A DNA stretch of 64,000 nucleotides from Villigracilis sp900696595 (GTDB lineage: Bacteria; Chloroflexota; Anaerolineae; Anaerolineales; Villigracilaceae), in contig SZPH01000006.1 in assembly GCA_030263615.1 (NCBI GenBank), forward strand, positions 24,286 through 88,285, in the 5' to 3' direction. Positions 17,365-25,270 of the stretch are shown piece by piece. Made by a program: the position numbers and the translations under genes. The first letter of the stretch is position 1. The number at the start of each line of letters is the position of its first letter. The notes beneath the pieces are model-generated. The model made no database searches and was not told the origin of the DNA. It saw only the letters and a program-made list of their open reading frames with translations.

Positions 17365-18060
17365 CTACGACTCTTCCAATGCCCGCGCAATTTCCTGTAT
17401 CTGAAGGCTGGAAAGTTTACGTTCCTTCGACGCGTCGCGGATGAAACCCTTGAGTTGTTTCAACCTCACAGCGGGGATCGGGGATTCCCCCGGCTCGACC
17501 TCGACCTGGTCGTGGGTGAACACCAAAAGGGGTTTTATCTCAGGGACGGCGTCTCCCGCCATTCTCTTGACCAGGAATTTTTTCACCGCCGCGACCTCGC
17601 CCTCCGCCTCGAGATCGGGTCGTCCGATGCCTTCCTGCCCAAAGAGGCGCATGTAGGTCTGCATGAATCCGCCGCCCCGGACCCTCCAGCGATTCTTTTC
17701 ATAATACACACGCCCGCCCTGCTGATGCGGCAGGAGCGCCCACACGCCCGCCGGCCCGACGAGCAGATGCGAAGCCGGGGTCGAATAATGGTAGATGGTG
17801 AAGTCGCTGTGCAGACCTTTCAAACTCGCGTCCAGTTTTTCGTCGCGGCGGGGGGAGCGTCCCCAGCGATTGCCCATGTACATGCCGATCTGCGTCAGGG
17901 CAAAACCGGCGACAAGGGCGATCAATGAATAAGTGAACAGGTCGGGTCTCGTAAAGGATATGTACATTCCCCCGCCCAGCACAGCCAGCGCCCCCAGGCT
18001 GACCCAGTTTCCGATCTTTCCGTTTCTTTGAATAAGTTTTTCGTTTTTAATAATCTTCAT
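17365..18060 (-). CDS. Membrane protein with a NERD-like domain
   Basis: A 231-aa protein with two N-terminal membrane helices (about 18-37 and 43-63), then a soluble region DFTIYHYSTPASHLLVGPAGVW (around 90-111) that resembles the nuclease-related NERD domain, which commonly has DHLLVGPGGVFVIE. The normal NERD catalytic acidic/lysine pattern (E.K) after this motif is not obvious, so it may be inactive. It has no clear known function. It lies 56 bp after plsX and directly abuts the first membrane paralogue gene. Confidence 0.7.
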   Translation of the reverse strand: MKIIKNEKLIQRNGKIGNWVSLGALAVLGGGMYISFTRPDLFTYSLIALVAGFALTQIGMYMGNRWGRSPRRDEKLDASLKGLHSDFTIYHYSTPASHLLVGPAGVWALLPHQQGGRVYYEKNRWRVRGGGFMQTYMRLFGQEGIGRPDLEAEGEVAAVKKFLVKRMAGDAVPEIKPLLVFTHDQVEVEPGESPIPAVRLKQLKGFIRDASKERKLSSLQIQEIARALEES

Positions 18061-18073
18061 GTTTGATTCTCAC

Positions 18074-18116
18074 CAGCGCCGCCGACTCTGCGAAGCGCCC
18101 TGTGGGTAAGTCGGCG
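18074..18116. repeat. REP-like palindrome between plsX and the NERD-like gene
   Basis: GCCGACT (about 18079) and AGTCGGC (about 18108) form an inverted repeat around CTGCGAAGCGCCCTGTGGGTA. The same outer stem recurs at 54732-54747, and the inner part resembles a segment at about 41820-41840. Confidence 0.5.
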
Positions 18117-19127
18117 TCACAAACTCTCCTCGATGGCATTCTTCATTGCATCCAATACGCCCGCATCCACGGCTTCCTTCGCCACACGCACGGCGTTCTT
18201 GATGGCAAAGGCGTCCGAGCGCCCGTGACCGATGAAGACCAGCCCGTTCACGCCCAGCATGGGAGCCGCGCCCTGCTCGCCCGGGTCCATTAACTTTTTC
18301 AACGAACGCAGCGCCGGGCGGACGAGCGCGCCGCCGATCTTCGTCGCCAGGTTTCCGTTTTTGATCGTCGAGCGCACGAAATCCACGATCAGTTTGCCGA
18401 CCGCTTCGGCGGTCTTCAACATCACGTTGCCGGTAAAGCCGTCGGTTACGGCCACATCCACCGCGCCGCCGATGACTTCCTTGCCCTCCACATTGCCGAA
18501 ATAATTCAACTTTGCGGTTTTGAACAAAGGCGTTGCGGCCTTGACCAGTTCATTGCCCTTGCCCTCTTCTTCTCCATTTGATACCAAACCGACTTTCGGG
18601 TTCTTTACGCCGCGCGCCTTTTCGGCATAAATGCTTCCGAGGATTCCGAACTGCAACAGGTTTTCCGGCTTGCAGTCGGGGTTGGCGCCGATGTCCAGCA
18701 CAATGCACGATCCAGTCGCCGTCGGGAAGGTGGGCGCCAGGGCGGGACGATCCACGCCGCGGATGCGTCCGAGCCGGAAGAGGGCGGTGACCATGCCCGC
18801 GCCAGTGTTGCCCGCCGTCACAAAGGCGTCCGCCTCGCCTTTCTTGACGAGGTCCATGCCGACCGCCATCGAATTCTTCGGCTCTTTGGAGCGCGCCTTC
18901 AAGACCAGCGCTTCGCCTTTATCCTCCATCGTCAATACCTCCGGCGCGTGGACGACGCGGATATTCAATCCCTGCGCGTTTTGTTTTTCGAGCGCGGGTT
19001 TGATCTTCGCCTCATCCCCGACGAAGATGATCTCCACGCCATATTCGCGCGCGGCTTGTACGCCGCCCTCCACATCCGGCATGGGATGATCGTCGCTTCC
19101 CATTGCGTCTACTACGATACGAGCCAT
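18117..19127 (-). CDS. plsX: Phosphate acyltransferase PlsX
   Basis: A 336-aa enzyme that makes acyl-phosphate from acyl-ACP and phosphate for phospholipid synthesis. The ATG at 19127 follows a TCAGGAGACGATC ribosome-binding site and gives the canonical N-terminus MARIVVDAMGSDDHPMPDVEG; the longer frame to 19160 is not needed. Family signatures include VLTMEDKGEALVLKARSKEPKNS cut across residues 80-102, DAFVTAGNTGAGMVTALFRLGR, FPTATGSCIVLDIGANPDCKP, VGLVSNGEEEGKGNELVKAA and DVAVTDGFTGNVMLKTAEAV. Length is normal. fapR, fabH and acpP are not adjacent. Confidence 0.95.
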   Translation of the reverse strand: MARIVVDAMGSDDHPMPDVEGGVQAAREYGVEIIFVGDEAKIKPALEKQNAQGLNIRVVHAPEVLTMEDKGEALVLKARSKEPKNSMAVGMDLVKKGEADAFVTAGNTGAGMVTALFRLGRIRGVDRPALAPTFPTATGSCIVLDIGANPDCKPENLLQFGILGSIYAEKARGVKNPKVGLVSNGEEEGKGNELVKAATPLFKTAKLNYFGNVEGKEVIGGAVDVAVTDGFTGNVMLKTAEAVGKLIVDFVRSTIKNGNLATKIGGALVRPALRSLKKLMDPGEQGAAPMLGVNGLVFIGHGRSDAFAIKNAVRVAKEAVDAGVLDAMKNAIEESL

Positions 19128-19145
19128 GATCGTCTCCTGATTTTT

Positions 19146-19173
19146 GTAAAACAAGCCCATAGGCTTGTTTTAC
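19146..19173. repeat. Perfect 12-bp inverted repeat upstream of plsX
   Basis: GTAAAACAAGCC (19146-19157), CATA, and GGCTTGTTTTAC (19162-19173) form a perfect hairpin between the divergent plsX and tRNA-Leu. It could be an operator, an mRNA 5' hairpin, or a REP-like element. Confidence 0.6.
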
Positions 19174-19180
19174 GGTTTGC

Positions 19181-19208
19181 TTGACAGAAAAAACATCACG
19201 ATTATAAT
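19181..19208 (+). promoter_or_regulatory. Consensus sigma70 promoter of tRNA-Leu
   Basis: TTGACA (19181-19186), 16-nt spacer, TATAAT (19203-19208): both hexamers match the consensus fully. The expected start is a few bases before the tRNA at 19222. Confidence 0.9.
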
Positions 19209-19221
19209 ACGCCCTGCTTAT

Positions 19222-19303
19222 GCGCTGGTGCTGGAATTGGCAGACAGGCATGGTTGAGGGCCATGTGTCGCAAGACGTGGAGGTTCAAGTCCTCTCCAGC
19301 GCA
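19222..19303 (+). tRNA. tRNA-Leu (GAG)
   Basis: Class II tRNA of 82 nt. Acceptor GCGCTGG pairs with CCAGCGC (19296-19302), discriminator A at 19303. The anticodon stem CATGG/CCATG encloses TTGAGGG with anticodon GAG. The long variable arm is TGTCGCAAGACG-like, typical of leucine tRNAs, and the T loop is TTCAAGT. CCA is not encoded. Confidence 0.95.
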
Positions 19304-19308
19304 CAAAC

Positions 19309-19336
19309 AAAACTCCCGGATGGGAGTTTATTGTTT
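19309..19336 (+). terminator. Terminator after tRNA-Leu
   Basis: AAACTCCC (19310-19317), GGAT, GGGAGTTT (19322-19329) followed by ATTGTTT. It lies directly downstream of the tRNA and upstream of the convergent deacetylase end. Confidence 0.75.
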
Positions 19337-19353
19337 AACAGCGCCGGTTGTTC

Positions 19354-20202
19354 CTATTTCCATTTTTCCAGGGAAAAGGCGGGCAGGCTTTCACCCGCAA
19401 CGAGCGAATATGCCTCGCTTACGAAGGCGAAGGAATAGCCGCCGTCGCGCAGGCGCGCGAGCAGATTATCGAAAATATTGAACGCCGCCGCGCTATTTCT
19501 TCTCATCGCCCAGCCCTCCAGCCCGCCGACCGTACTGCGCGGGATCGCGCCGAAATAAAAATCGTAGGGATGCGAGAGGAGCAGGGCGGTTTCAGGCAGT
19601 CCGAAAAGACGTAACAAGAGCGAATACGCGCCCCAACCGAACAGTTTGGCGTAACTGAGGGCGAACACCACGCGGATTTTTTCGATGGACGTGAATGGAA
19701 ATTCCACCAGAGACTTTCCGTCGGCGCGCGTCACCCGGAAGGGGACATTTGGCATGTGCAGGTTGTTGTAACCGAACTCGCCGGGACGGTACGAAGGATA
19801 TACGCTGGCATCATATTCAAAACCGTGATCGAGAAGATGTCCAAGCCCGGCTTTGTCTATCCGCCCGATTGGGGCGCGGTAGCCGATGGGTTTTGCGCCT
19901 GTAAAATCTTCGTATGCTTTTTGCGAATTGCGGACTTCGTCCAATGTGCAGGCGTTGCGCGGGTCGTGCGTGTGCGAGTGGACGCTGAATTCGAGCGGGA
20001 TGCGCGCCGCGAGTTTCTCGAATAGTTTTCTGCGAGTCTCGAAGAGGTTTGTGACCGTGAACATGGTCACTTTTGCGTTGTATTTGTTGACGGTGGAGAC
20101 ATAGCGCTCAAAATAATCGGGGTTTTCGAGCAGGCGAATCTGTTTATGAGGGTCGCCGTGATCCGGCTCCATGTCGAGCGTGACGCAGGCTATTCTGTTC
20201 AT
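19354..20202 (-). CDS. Polysaccharide deacetylase (NodB-homology) family protein
   Basis: A 282-aa carbohydrate esterase family 4-like protein. ACVTLDMEPD near the N-terminus has the catalytic Asp region of the NodB domain, EFSVHSHTHDPRN (around 92-104) the metal-binding His pair, and IGYRAPIGRIDKAGL (around 126-140) the RxP motif. There is no signal peptide, so it probably acts in the cytoplasm or on a nucleotide- or lipid-linked sugar. It overlaps the upstream methyltransferase gene by 4 nt, so they are co-translated; together they suggest a surface-glycan modification pair. Confidence 0.87.
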   Translation of the reverse strand: MNRIACVTLDMEPDHGDPHKQIRLLENPDYFERYVSTVNKYNAKVTMFTVTNLFETRRKLFEKLAARIPLEFSVHSHTHDPRNACTLDEVRNSQKAYEDFTGAKPIGYRAPIGRIDKAGLGHLLDHGFEYDASVYPSYRPGEFGYNNLHMPNVPFRVTRADGKSLVEFPFTSIEKIRVVFALSYAKLFGWGAYSLLLRLFGLPETALLLSHPYDFYFGAIPRSTVGGLEGWAMRRNSAAAFNIFDNLLARLRDGGYSFAFVSEAYSLVAGESLPAFSLEKWK

Positions 20203-20891
20203 GCGGGCAGGTTGGTGACGTAGTAAAAATTTCGGCTTTTGACGATGCGCAGGTCTTTGAATCCGCGCGGTTCGGCGAGTTGTGAAAATTCGTCGAGCGA
20301 GTACAAATAAACCCCCGGCAGGCGGTTGGCGCGGATGTACACCTGACGCAACACCCAGGTTGGGAATTCTTTTTTACGGGCATGATCGGGGAAGTCGAGC
20401 AGGATGTATTTCGTCCGCAGGTTGCCAAGAAACGCCGACATGGCTTCGGGGTCGAAGTATTCGATCACGCCGAGGGCGGTGACGATGTCCGCTTGTGGGA
20501 GCGGGGCGCCCGGCTGAACGACATCGGACGGGAAGAATTCAAGTTTGTCCCGTAGCCCAAGTTCCGCGCCGCGCGTTGCGGCGATTTTTAACGCTTCAGC
20601 GGAAATGTCCGTTCCGTATATTTTCGCCGCCCCGGCTTGAATCATTTGAAAGGCGAAGCGTCCCGACGCGCAACCGACATCGAGGACGGTTTTTCCGGCG
20701 AGGTGCGGGCGGATCAACTCCAGCGCGGCGCTCATGCGGACGTACATGGCGTCGCCGCGAAAGAGGGCGGAGAGTTTATCCCACCAGGTTGCGTCTTTTT
20801 GTCCCTCTCTGAAATATGCGCCAGATTCCCAGCTGAGAAGATGATCCTCCCAATACCGGGCGGATTCGGATTTTTTCTGCAGTTTATTCAT
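20199..20891 (-). CDS. Class I SAM-dependent methyltransferase
   Basis: A 230-aa protein. The SAM-binding motif I is VLDVGCASGRFAFQMIQAG (around 70-88), followed by motif II YGTDISAEALKIA and a motif IV-like ADIVTALGVIEYFDPE. This is the common Rossmann-fold methyltransferase architecture (Methyltransf_11/25 type). The substrate is unknown. It overlaps the downstream deacetylase gene by 4 nt. Confidence 0.85.
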   Translation of the reverse strand: MNKLQKKSESARYWEDHLLSWESGAYFREGQKDATWWDKLSALFRGDAMYVRMSAALELIRPHLAGKTVLDVGCASGRFAFQMIQAGAAKIYGTDISAEALKIAATRGAELGLRDKLEFFPSDVVQPGAPLPQADIVTALGVIEYFDPEAMSAFLGNLRTKYILLDFPDHARKKEFPTWVLRQVYIRANRLPGVYLYSLDEFSQLAEPRGFKDLRIVKSRNFYYVTNLPA

Positions 20892-20911
20892 GGCGGGGGA
20901 TTATACCCGCT

Positions 20912-21673
20912 TCATTCAACGATCAAACTGCAACAGGTGACCGCGCCTTCGGCTTTGGCGAGCTCGCTCAGGTCAATCGGCGCGACGTTGCCGCCTCGTT
21001 CTTCGAGTCGTTTTTGGGTTTTGGGAAACGTCGTCGGGTAGATCACTTTGCCGCGGACGGGCAGACAGTTGGCGGCGAAGGGTTCCGAGGCGTCCACTTC
21101 GATGAGATCAAAGCCGGGGAAGTTGGAAGCGTCCACCCAGTTTTTGTTGATGAGCAGGGTCGCGTCGTCCACGCATGTGACGGCGGTTTTCAGGTGCAGG
21201 CAGTCCGTCATTTTGACGCCCCAGACTTTGTAGCCGTAATCGCCGAGCAGGGAGTTGAGTTGATCCACCGCCTCGCGGTTGCTGCGGGTGGAAAGCCCGA
21301 TGAAAATATTTTTTCCAGCCACAAGCGCGTCGCCGCCGTCCAGCGTGGCGGGATGCGCGACATGCAAAAGCGGGCGATATGGGGCGAGCGCGGGGATGAT
21401 GGTTTGCGTTTCAGGCTTGCGCGAATCGGCGCCGGGACGGGTGATGACGGCGGCTTCGGGCAGGATGAAGGCGGCGTCTTCGACGAAGACTGAATCAGGA
21501 AGGTCTGGTTCTTCGGGCAGTTCGATCACCTGGCAACCCAGATCGGCAAGGAGGCGGACGTAGGCGTCATGTTGGGCGCGGGCGATGTCGAGGTCAATGG
21601 GCGTCCGCTCGATGTGGGTGATCTCGCACTCGTTGAAGCGCGGGCTGATCTTGCGTGTGATGGCGACGGTCAT
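20912..21673 (-). CDS. Dimethylarginine dimethylaminohydrolase-like amidinotransferase-fold enzyme
   Basis: A 253-aa protein of the arginine deiminase / DDAH superfamily, which hydrolyses methylated arginines to citrulline and methylamines. Signatures in order: SVFVEDAAFIL (around 62-72, substrate-binding Glu-Asp), ATLDGGDALVAGKNIFIGLSTRSN (around 110-132), CLHLKTAVTCV with the catalytic His (around 161-171), and KAEGAVTCCSLIVE at the C-terminus with the nucleophilic Cys. Length matches bacterial DDAH. It is the last gene of a block with a polar amino acid ABC importer (substrate-binding protein, permease, ATPase), so the importer probably supplies arginine-like substrates. Confidence 0.88.
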   Translation of the reverse strand: MTVAITRKISPRFNECEITHIERTPIDLDIARAQHDAYVRLLADLGCQVIELPEEPDLPDSVFVEDAAFILPEAAVITRPGADSRKPETQTIIPALAPYRPLLHVAHPATLDGGDALVAGKNIFIGLSTRSNREAVDQLNSLLGDYGYKVWGVKMTDCLHLKTAVTCVDDATLLINKNWVDASNFPGFDLIEVDASEPFAANCLPVRGKVIYPTTFPKTQKRLEERGGNVAPIDLSELAKAEGAVTCCSLIVE

Positions 21674-21691
21674 GGCAGGTTTGGTCTGCGT

Positions 21692-22456
21692 TTATTTTTC
21701 GTCGGTGCGGTAACGGTCAATCAGCGCCCGGGTGCGCGGGTCTTTCGGCTGGGAGAATAACTCGTCCGGCGCGGCGTCTTCGATCAGTTCGCCTTCAGAC
21801 ATGACGATGACCCGGTCGGCCACTTCTCTGGCAAAGCCCATTTCGTGGGTGACGACGATCATGGTCATGCCTTCGTTTGCAACCTTCTTCATTACGCTCA
21901 ATACTTCGCCGATCAATTCAGGGTCGAGCGCGGAGGTGGGTTCGTCGAAAAGCATCACGCGCGGTTCCATCGTCAATGCGCGGGCGATGGCGACGCGTTG
22001 TTTTTGCCCGCCCGAAAGCCGCATGGGGTACTCGTCCTTCTTGAAGAGCATGCCAACGCTGTCCAAATTCAGTTCGGCAAGTTCGACGGCGCGATTGCGA
22101 TCCATGCCCTTGACGGTGACGGGTCCTTCGATCACGTTCTCCAAAACCGACATGTGCGGGAAGAGGTTGAATTCCTGGAAGACCATGCCGGTCTTCAACC
22201 GCACGTCATGGATCAACTGCCGTCTCTCCTGGCCCTTGACCTCTGCCGCGACACGCACGCCGTCCACTTCGACAGCGCCGTGGGAAGGGTCTTCGAGAAA
22301 GTTGACACAGCGCAGGAGGGTGCTTTTTCCCGAGCCGCTCCTGCCGATGAGACAAACCACCTGCCGTTCAGGCACTTCGAGGCTGATATTTTTCAGGACG
22401 TGCAGGCGGCCGAAATATTTATCAAGGTTGGAAATCTTTACGATGGGCAGGGACAT
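21692..22456 (-). CDS. Polar amino acid ABC transporter, ATP-binding protein (GlnQ-like)
   Basis: A 254-aa ABC ATPase. Walker A is GRSGSGKSTLLRCVNFLE (around 37-54), the signature LSGGQKQRVAIARAL (around 147-161), Walker B VMLFDEPTSALDPELIGEVL, and the H-loop VTHEMGFAREVADR. The wording is typical of glutamine/arginine/histidine-family importers (GlnQ, ArtP, HisP). Its start lies 1 bp after the permease stop, and DDAH follows 18 bp downstream, so the four genes form one operon. Confidence 0.93.
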   Translation of the reverse strand: MSLPIVKISNLDKYFGRLHVLKNISLEVPERQVVCLIGRSGSGKSTLLRCVNFLEDPSHGAVEVDGVRVAAEVKGQERRQLIHDVRLKTGMVFQEFNLFPHMSVLENVIEGPVTVKGMDRNRAVELAELNLDSVGMLFKKDEYPMRLSGGQKQRVAIARALTMEPRVMLFDEPTSALDPELIGEVLSVMKKVANEGMTMIVVTHEMGFAREVADRVIVMSEGELIEDAAPDELFSQPKDPRTRALIDRYRTDEK

Positions 22457-22457
22457 A

Positions 22458-23306
22458 TCAGCGGTCTCCCCTGGCGAGGCGCGCCTCGAGTTTGCCCTGG
22501 AAGTAGGTCAGGATCAAGGTCAACATCCAGTAGAACATGGCCGCCATGATCAGCGCTTCAAGGTTGTTGAACTGGGCGCGTCCGACTTTCACCGCGCGCC
22601 ACATCAATTCATGGACGAAACCCGTCGCCGAGACAAGCGCCGAGTCTTTCGTCATCGAGATGAAATCGTTGCCCATGGGCGGGATGGCAAAGCGCAGGGC
22701 TTGCGGCAGGACGATGCGCTTCATGGTCTGACCGGGGGTCATCCCCAACGCCATGGCGGCTTCGCGCTGCCCCTTGCCGACGGAACTCAAGCCGGCGCGA
22801 AAGGTTTCGGACATGTACGCGCCATAATTCAGCCCAAGCGCGGTCACGCCCGCCACAACGCCTGAGAGGTTAATACCCAGTTGCGGCAAAGCCAGGAAGA
22901 AGAAAAATATTTGCAGGTAAAGCGGGGTTCCCCGAATCAGGGAGACGTAAAAGGTGCTTACGGCGTAAATTGGCGGGAAGGTCGAAAGCCTGCCCAGCGC
23001 CGCGAGCAAAGCCAGCGTCATGGCGACAGCGATCGAGAGGGCCGAAATCAACAGGGTCTGCCCAAGACCCTGGGCGATGAAACCGAGTTTCTTGAGAATG
23101 AACTCGGAATCCAGTTGAATGGTCTGATACTGGATCGGGCCGAGTTTGATCTCCTGCCCGCTGAAAAGAAAAATAAGAATAAGAAATAGAACGCCCCAGG
23201 ACGCGCCGACATGGGTTCGGAACAAGCGTTCCTTGCGAAGTTGCGCCTGATAGAGCGCTTCTGCCTGCGAAGGCGGCGCTTTTTCCTGCTGAGCGGTGAC
23301 TGCCAT
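22458..23306 (-). CDS. Polar amino acid ABC transporter permease (HisM/GlnP family)
   Basis: A 282-aa membrane protein from the ATG at 23306 (MAVTAQQEKAPPSQ), which follows a strong GAGGAAGAG ribosome-binding site; the open frame extends further upstream but that part overlaps the previous gene. About five membrane helices. The transport signature EAAMALGMTPGQTMKRIVLPQALRFAIPP is the EAA loop that contacts the ATPase. Upstream region SLIRGTPLYLQIFFFF is typical of the HisM/GlnP family. Confidence 0.92.
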   Translation of the reverse strand: MAVTAQQEKAPPSQAEALYQAQLRKERLFRTHVGASWGVLFLILIFLFSGQEIKLGPIQYQTIQLDSEFILKKLGFIAQGLGQTLLISALSIAVAMTLALLAALGRLSTFPPIYAVSTFYVSLIRGTPLYLQIFFFFLALPQLGINLSGVVAGVTALGLNYGAYMSETFRAGLSSVGKGQREAAMALGMTPGQTMKRIVLPQALRFAIPPMGNDFISMTKDSALVSATGFVHELMWRAVKVGRAQFNNLEALIMAAMFYWMLTLILTYFQGKLEARLARGDR

Positions 23307-23380
23307 CTCTTCCTCCGTGAATGGAGATAAAAATAAAAGGGAAGCGGCGCAGAGTCCGCTTCCCTTATTATCGCATTGGG

Positions 23381-24292
23381 CTATTGATTGGGCGCGGCGG
23401 TCAGGTCCATCTCGAACCACTGCATCGAGAGAGCCGTCAGGCGTCCGTCATTGTGCATGGCGGTAAAGACTTCATCCACTTTGGCGCGCAGGGAGGCGGT
23501 GTCGAGGGTGGAGCCTTTGTCGAAGGCGGCGGCGAGGTCTTCAGAGTACACGGCGCCGTCCAGTTTGATGACGGGCATTCCTTCGGCAATGTTTGCATCC
23601 ACAACGGTTTCGGAGGTGACATAGGCGACGAAGTCGGTGCGTCCCGCGGCAATCGCCTGGGCGCATTCCTGGTCGGTCTCAAGCGGAACGACGGTCACGC
23701 CTTCGGGCGCCTGGGCATAGATGGACGCTTCGGGCAAGCCCAAGCCTTCCATGTCGCCGTTCAACCAGGATTCGTAGGTGGTCGCCGCGCCGACGCATAC
23801 AGCCTGCCCGGCAAGTCCGTCCAGAGAGGTAATGCCGGAATCAGCCGCCACAGCCACGACCGCGGGGGTGTAGTAGTACGGCACGCTGAAATCGAGAATT
23901 TGCTGGCGGGCGGTGGTCACTGTCATCGAGCCGACGCTGACATCCCATTTATCCGCCCATGAACCGGCGGTGATGGCGTCCCATGACGGGGTGGCGAAAC
24001 AGGTTTCCACGCCGAGCGCTTCGCCGATGGCTTTCGCCACATCCACATCGAAACCCTGCATTTCAGCGGTGGTCAGGGCGTCGGAGGGGCATTTGGTTTC
24101 CGCCGGGCGCGCGCCTTCGGTGTTGAGGAAGGATTGCGGCGCGTAGTTCGGGTCGGTGGAAACGAGGATGTAGCCGCGCTTGGTAATCGCGTCAAGCAGG
24201 TCTGTAGCGGGCGCATCGCCTCCGCCGCCGCAGGCAGCGAGAGCGAGCGACGCCGCGACAAGAAGGCTTGCGAGGGTCAACAGTTTTTTCAT
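23381..24292 (-). CDS. Polar amino acid ABC transporter substrate-binding lipoprotein
   Basis: A 303-aa periplasmic-binding-protein type 2 (SBP_bac_3) lipoprotein. The ATG at 24292 follows GGAGGAGAAA, so the TTG four codons upstream is not used. MKKLLTLASLLVAASLALAACGGG is split by a clear LAAC lipobox. Core motifs are KRGYILVSTDPNYAPQSF, GFDVDVAKAIGEALGVE, WDVSVGSMTVTTARQQILDFS and the second lobe CAQAIAAGRTDFVAYVTS. It begins the operon with the permease, ATPase and the DDAH-like enzyme. The ligand is probably a cationic amino acid, inferred only from DDAH. Confidence 0.92.
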   Translation of the reverse strand: MKKLLTLASLLVAASLALAACGGGGDAPATDLLDAITKRGYILVSTDPNYAPQSFLNTEGARPAETKCPSDALTTAEMQGFDVDVAKAIGEALGVETCFATPSWDAITAGSWADKWDVSVGSMTVTTARQQILDFSVPYYYTPAVVAVAADSGITSLDGLAGQAVCVGAATTYESWLNGDMEGLGLPEASIYAQAPEGVTVVPLETDQECAQAIAAGRTDFVAYVTSETVVDANIAEGMPVIKLDGAVYSEDLAAAFDKGSTLDTASLRAKVDEVFTAMHNDGRLTALSMQWFEMDLTAAPNQ

Positions 24293-24419
24293 TTTCTCCT
24301 CCAAAGAGAACTAAGGGAATGGGCAGTTTATCGCCTGCCACGAGAGGCGGTCTCCTCCCGCAAGGTTAAGGATAGACTATTTTTTTCAATTGTGCAAGGA
24401 TGTTCGGCGCATGATTCCA

Positions 24420-24541
24420 TGGCGCGGTTTGCGCCGCAAACTTTAGGTTGAGCCTGCGTGAGAGCAAATTGGGGTTTGCAGCGTCGCGAAAAATCTTCGC
24501 GATCGGCGTGGTTTTTACAGGGCGATACAGTAAAGGCGGAT
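24420..24541. repeat. Dispersed repeat, copy 1 (paired with 28752-28895)
   Basis: GCGGTTTGCGCCGCAAACTT ... GAGCCTGCGTGAGAGCAAA ... GTTTGCAG ... AAAATCTTCGCG ... GGCGTGG is recognisably the same sequence as the element at about 28752-28895. It lies between the amino acid importer operon and the SH3 lipoprotein gene. Confidence 0.65.
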
Positions 24542-24567
24542 AAACCGGCGGCTGTTGTCAGCCCAAC

Positions 24568-25269
24568 TTACGGGCAAAGATGTTCCGTGCCGTTTCCGTC
24601 TACTGTGATGTAGAACGTCTCGCCCTCCTGAATATCCACAGTTTGAATCAAGGGACCGTCGGGAAGGAAGAGGTCGTAAATATCATACGTGCCGGGGTCA
24701 ACCTGCGCTTCGTTGCGATAAACGCTGTTGGCGTAAAGATTGTATAGATACAGGCTGACCGGCTCGATGATCATGTCGTGTTCGGTGCAGTTTTTGATGT
24801 AGGCGGGCTGGGGCCAGTCGGTGAAAGTGAACGAATCGATTTGCGACAGATCGCCTTCGATTTTTGTGAACGGGGTGAGCAACGAAACCCAGCCTGTGCG
24901 TTCCGATTCCGGGATGATGACTTGAACCCACTTCGATAGAATATCCCGCCCGACGACTTGCGCGCTTTCGCCTTTCTTCAACAAGCCGATGCGGTTGTAT
25001 TCGGTCCCCGGTCCGCGGCGGATGTAGAGATTTCCGTCGAAGGCGACGATGCGGACGGAGGGAAGCGGCTCAGGCGTGGACGAAGGCTGGGGCGTGGACC
25101 CCGGCGTCGGCGTAGGCTGAGGCGTTGAATCGGCTGGCGGAGAAGGCTCATCCGTAAGCGATTCATCTGCGGGCGGTGAATCTTCATTGATCTGGATGGA
25201 CGAGGCGGGTTGACAAGCCTGAGTCAGAAGTAAAAAGCCCAGGGCAAATATCGAAACGAGACGATTCAT
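24568..25269 (-). CDS. Putative lipoprotein with a bacterial SH3 domain
   Basis: A 233-aa secreted protein. The N-terminus MNRLVSIFALGFLLLTQACQ is a signal peptide with a cysteine, though TQAC is an imperfect lipobox. Residues about 25-70 are a Pro/Thr/Ser-rich linker of TPQP repeats. Residues about 72-130 form an SH3b domain: GNLYIRRGPGTEYNRIGLLKKGESAQVVGRD cut at residue 100, then WVQVIIP and TGWVSLL. The C-terminal part is unknown. The start lies 1 bp after the stop of the MacB-like permease, so it is the last gene of the exporter operon. Confidence 0.78.
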   Translation of the reverse strand: MNRLVSIFALGFLLLTQACQPASSIQINEDSPPADESLTDEPSPPADSTPQPTPTPGSTPQPSSTPEPLPSVRIVAFDGNLYIRRGPGTEYNRIGLLKKGESAQVVGRDILSKWVQVIIPESERTGWVSLLTPFTKIEGDLSQIDSFTFTDWPQPAYIKNCTEHDMIIEPVSLYLYNLYANSVYRNEAQVDPGTYDIYDLFLPDGPLIQTVDIQEGETFYITVDGNGTEHLCP

Positions 25270-25270
25270 T

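Noticed and set aside
21732..22865. A 377-codon plus-strand frame
   Set aside because: Antisense shadow of the ABC ATPase and permease; no domain recognised.
24293..24380. Guanidine-type riboswitch before the amino acid importer
   Set aside because: A hairpin is present (GGCAG / CTGCC), but the ACGR-loop motifs do not fall on the transcribed strand.
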